Assembly (NCBI GenBank): GCA_964612675.1
Contig: CAZTDD010000199.1
Location: 1-7,310, forward strand
Direction of reading: 5' to 3'
DNA: 7,310 nucleotides
Origin: CAZTDD01 sp964612675
Lineage (GTDB): Bacteria > Hinthialibacterota > Hinthialibacteria > Hinthialibacterales > JAKPRU01
The translations under genes and the position numbers were made by a program. How positions within the stretch are numbered: the first letter of the stretch is position 1; each line of letters begins with the position of its first letter. Positions 5,544-7,310 of the stretch are shown one piece after another. The notes beneath the pieces were generated by a model. The model had not been told where the DNA came from and did no database searches. It saw only the letters and a list, made by a program, of their open reading frames with translations.

Positions 5544-5735
5544 TACCCTGGGGACAGAAAGGTGCTGTAGGGCCGGCTGATACCAAAGCCCATACCGTTG
5601 CGTCTAAGCGTTATGACCAATCCCATGATCGGCCTCATGACGAACCCTGCACCAAACCGGGCCCGTGCTGTTCTGACTTCTTCACTATCAGGAGGAACCC
5701 CTTTCGTTCAAACTTTTTGCGTTTTTACTGCTGCG

Positions 5736-7019
5736 CTATTTCGTGCTGCCGAAAATCTGCGGCAACACTTTGCTGACGTCCTTCTTATTCTTCTCCCTCT
5801 CACGGTCGCTGACCGAGGACGAGGAAGATGAGGAGGACGAGGATGACCGTTTGTAAGACGATGTACTTTCACCGCTCCCCGCAAGGACCGGCTCGTGCAG
5901 ACCGTCATCTACAAGCGTCTCCGGATAAAACTCAGGGAATTCATCCGCTTTGTCTTTCCATGCAGGCCGGTCGTATTCCCGGCTTTCGCGCTGGAAGTTC
6001 TCCATCGAAGCGGTCCCGATATCGTCTTCATCGGTGGTCCGCGTAAATCCTGACGCGAGAATCGTGACCTTCATGTCGTCGTCCATGTTCTCGTCGACAA
6101 CCACACCGAAAATCACGTTCGCCGACGGATCGGCTTTCGAATTGATGTACTGATTCATGGCTGTGTGGACCTCGTGGAGGGTCACATTCGACGGCGCGGT
6201 GATATTCACCATGATTCCCTTGGCGCCTTGAATCATGACCTCTTCCATGAGCGGGCTGGAGGACGCCTGCTGGAACGCCTCGCGTGCACGGTGCTCGCCC
6301 TGGCCGTACCCGACACCCATGACAGCTCCTCCGGATTGCGACGATTTGTCCATCACCGCTCGGATATCCGCGAAATCGAGGTTGATCAGTCCCGGACGCG
6401 TAATCAGATCGGAAATCGACTGTACACACTGTTTGAGAACCGAATCCGCAACCTGAAACGCCTCCATCAGGGTTGTCTTTTCTTCCACGATGCTGATCAG
6501 CCGCTGATTGGGCACGGTGATCAAGGTGTCGCATTTCTTTCGCAGCACCATCTGATACTTGTCGGCGTGGTTGCGACGGACAGACCCCTCAAAGTCGAAG
6601 GGCTTTGTCGTGATCGCGACGGAGAGCGCGCCGATGTCTTTTGTGATATCGGCGATGATCGAAGATGCTCCCGAGCCTGTGCCGCCACCGAGACCGGCGG
6701 TGATGAACACGAGATCGGCGCCTTCCATCGCCTGGCGTATACTGTCGCGATCCTCCTCGGCCGCCTGTTCGCCGAGCGCCGGGTTCGCACCCGTCCCGAG
6801 GCCGTTTGTGACATTCGAGCCAATGTGGATCTTTTTCGGTGTACGGGCTTTACTGAGCGCCTGCCGGTCGGTGTTGACCACCATGAACTCAACACCGTCC
6901 ATGCTGCCGTCCGCACTCATGGCGTCGACAGCATTACATCCGCCGCCGCCGACCCCAACAACGACAATCCTTGGCCCTTTTTCCATTTTCTCCTGTACTT
7001 CGTCGACCATCTGAATCAT
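5736..7019 (-). CDS. ftsZ: Cell division GTPase FtsZ
   Basis: The bacterial tubulin homologue that polymerises with GTP into the Z-ring at mid-cell. With the ATG at 7019 it has 427 residues. The nucleotide-binding loop VGVGGGGCNAVDAM lies near 21-34, the tubulin signature GGGTGSG at 111-117, and the T7 synergy loop N213-L-D215-F-A-D218, supplying the catalytic acids to the neighbouring subunit. Start choice: an upstream in-frame TTG at 7040 would place the GGAGG ribosome site inside the gene, whereas ATG 7019 lies 9 nt after it. The globular core is canonical to about residue 325. The C-terminal linker is unusual: a run of 11 serines (392-402) written with mixed codons, then a charged stretch (DREREKNKKD). 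The end, VLPQIFGSTK, does not clearly match the usual conserved tail (xIPxFLRR) that binds FtsA or ZipA. No dcw-cluster neighbour is visible upstream. Confidence 0.98.
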   Translation of the reverse strand: MIQMVDEVQEKMEKGPRIVVVGVGGGGCNAVDAMSADGSMDGVEFMVVNTDRQALSKARTPKKIHIGSNVTNGLGTGANPALGEQAAEEDRDSIRQAMEGADLVFITAGLGGGTGSGASSIIADITKDIGALSVAITTKPFDFEGSVRRNHADKYQMVLRKKCDTLITVPNQRLISIVEEKTTLMEAFQVADSVLKQCVQSISDLITRPGLINLDFADIRAVMDKSSQSGGAVMGVGYGQGEHRAREAFQQASSSPLMEEVMIQGAKGIMVNITAPSNVTLHEVHTAMNQYINSKADPSANVIFGVVVDENMDDDMKVTILASGFTRTTDEDDIGTASMENFQRESREYDRPAWKDKADEFPEFYPETLVDDGLHEPVLAGSGESTSSYKRSSSSSSSSSSSVSDREREKNKKDVSKVLPQIFGSTK

Positions 7020-7124
7020 GAGTGGGTTCCTCCTATCCAATTTCTCTGGCTATGCCAAAGTGTGTCTACGATTTTTCTTTATCTCCTGTCCTTCGATTCA
7101 TCGGGAAGAGGTTGTTTTTCGGTT

Positions 7125-7162
7125 TCAACCCCCTCTATATCTCCCCCAATCTTTGGGGGAGA
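7125..7162 (-). repeat. Hairpin-bearing intergenic repeat, copy 3 (inverted)
   Basis: The reverse complement matches positions 2-39 with two mismatches, including the 10-bp hairpin (7140-7149 with 7153-7162) and the GAGGGGGTTGA tail. It lies about 105 nt upstream of the ftsZ start, oriented like ftsZ, so it may be in the ftsZ leader or promoter region. Confidence 0.85.
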
Positions 7163-7220
7163 CAACTGAAAACGAAAACGGGTTGATCTGATACAGCCTC
7201 CTTCAATGAAAACCGATTGG

Positions 7221-7265
7221 CTTGATTCAACCTCCTTTTTTTCCTCCCCCGAGACCGGGGGAGGA
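7221..7265 (-). repeat. Diverged copy of the hairpin repeat
   Basis: The same architecture as the other copies with different sequence: TCCTCCCCCG (7242-7251), loop AGAC, CGGGGGAGGA (7256-7265), a 10-bp stem, joined through an A/T run to a GGAGGTTGAA-like tail (complement of TTCAACCTCC). Part of this tail (TGATTCAACCTCCTT, 7223-7237) recurs at 7189-7203 with 13 of 15 bases identical. Confidence 0.5.
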
Positions 7266-7266
7266 G

Positions 7267-7296
7267 TCTCATGGCTTGCCGAAGGCAAACATGAGA
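7267..7296. other. Long stem-loop next to the window end
   Basis: TCTCATG (7267-7273) pairs with CATGAGA (7290-7296), and inside it TTGCC (7276-7280) pairs with GGCAA (7284-7288) around a GAA triloop, giving 12 pairs with a small internal loop. It directly follows the previous hairpin and precedes a Shine-Dalgarno sequence, so it could be a leader structure or another dispersed repeat. Confidence 0.55.
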
Positions 7297-7302
7297 GCCG
7301 TA

Positions 7303-7309
7303 AAGGAGG
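7303..7309 (+). promoter_or_regulatory. Strong Shine-Dalgarno at the right edge
   Basis: AAGGAGG on the plus strand, ending one base before the window end. It would suit a gene starting a few bases outside. No start codon is visible, so this is only a hint. Confidence 0.3.
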
Positions 7310-7310
7310 G

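Larger units (their letters stand above)
5409..5735. other. Convergent intergenic region, pseudopilin to ftsZ
   Basis: A stretch of 327 bases without a supported gene between the ends of two convergent genes. It holds an intrinsic terminator reading on the minus strand (5472-5506) and a perfect inverted repeat (5520-5543). Beyond those I see only short open frames with weak starts. The ftsZ transcript would have a 3' untranslated region of about 230 nt before the terminator. Confidence 0.6.

Noticed and set aside
5543..5638. 31-residue minus-strand frame after ftsZ (starts MRPIMGLVITLRRNG)
   Set aside because: It has only a weak ribosome site, no known family, and its end overlaps the inverted repeat at 5535-5543; chance is the better explanation without conservation data.
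5598..5831. 77-codon plus-strand frame in the convergent gap
   Set aside because: It overlaps the end of ftsZ on the other strand, has no supported start and no recognisable composition.
7020..7040. ftsZ start at TTG 7040
   Set aside because: The GGAGG ribosome site would then be inside the coding sequence; ATG 7019 follows that site at normal spacing.
6165..7169. 334-codon open frame on the plus strand opposite ftsZ
   Set aside because: It is the antisense shadow of ftsZ, contains no recognisable domain, and runs through the ftsZ start region and the repeat.

Overview
The window is bacterial DNA of moderate GC content from an organism I cannot name. It encodes a canonical FtsZ, a type IV pilin-like protein with a class III signal peptide, and two toxin-antitoxin modules. 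Stem-loop repeats lie near both ends. FtsZ argues against typical Planctomycetes. An uncultured bacterial lineage rich in pseudopilins (Sumerlaeota- or Hydrogenedentes-like) would fit, but that is a guess. Both ends lie in or next to repeats with strong hairpins, so the window could be a short assembly contig broken at repeats.

Layout. Bases 1-150 hold two tandem copies (72-nt period) of a GC-rich repeat, the first with a perfect hairpin. Next on the plus strand come an unrecognised secreted protein (from about 155 or 206, to 1159) and a beta-lactamase-fold serine hydrolase (1228-2547). They are separated by a 13-nt tandem repeat whose first unit supplies the stop codon of the first gene. After a structured spacer, a tightly overlapping cassette (2669-3786) encodes an MNT nucleotidyltransferase antitoxin, a HEPN toxin interrupted by one amber codon, and a Nudix hydrolase. 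A second module follows: a PIN-domain (VapC-like) toxin and its small antitoxin, overlapping by ATGA (3872-4530). A spacer with a 14-nt tandem duplication and several hairpins leads to a pseudopilin gene (4761-5408).

The right part is convergent. ftsZ is on the minus strand (5736-7019), and a minus-strand intrinsic terminator lies near 5472-5506. Upstream of ftsZ no ftsA or ftsQ is visible. Instead there are 290 non-coding bases with an inverted copy of the left-end repeat, a diverged copy, another long hairpin, and at the extreme end a plus-strand Shine-Dalgarno sequence that would serve a gene beyond the window.

The genes do not form one pathway. The middle is an accessory island of two nucleic-acid-targeting toxin-antitoxin units inserted among envelope and division genes. 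The most notable observation is the single-codon nonsense change in the HEPN toxin, whose RNase motif is otherwise intact after the stop, while the antitoxin and Nudix genes around it are undamaged. I found no clear evidence of a wholly new system.
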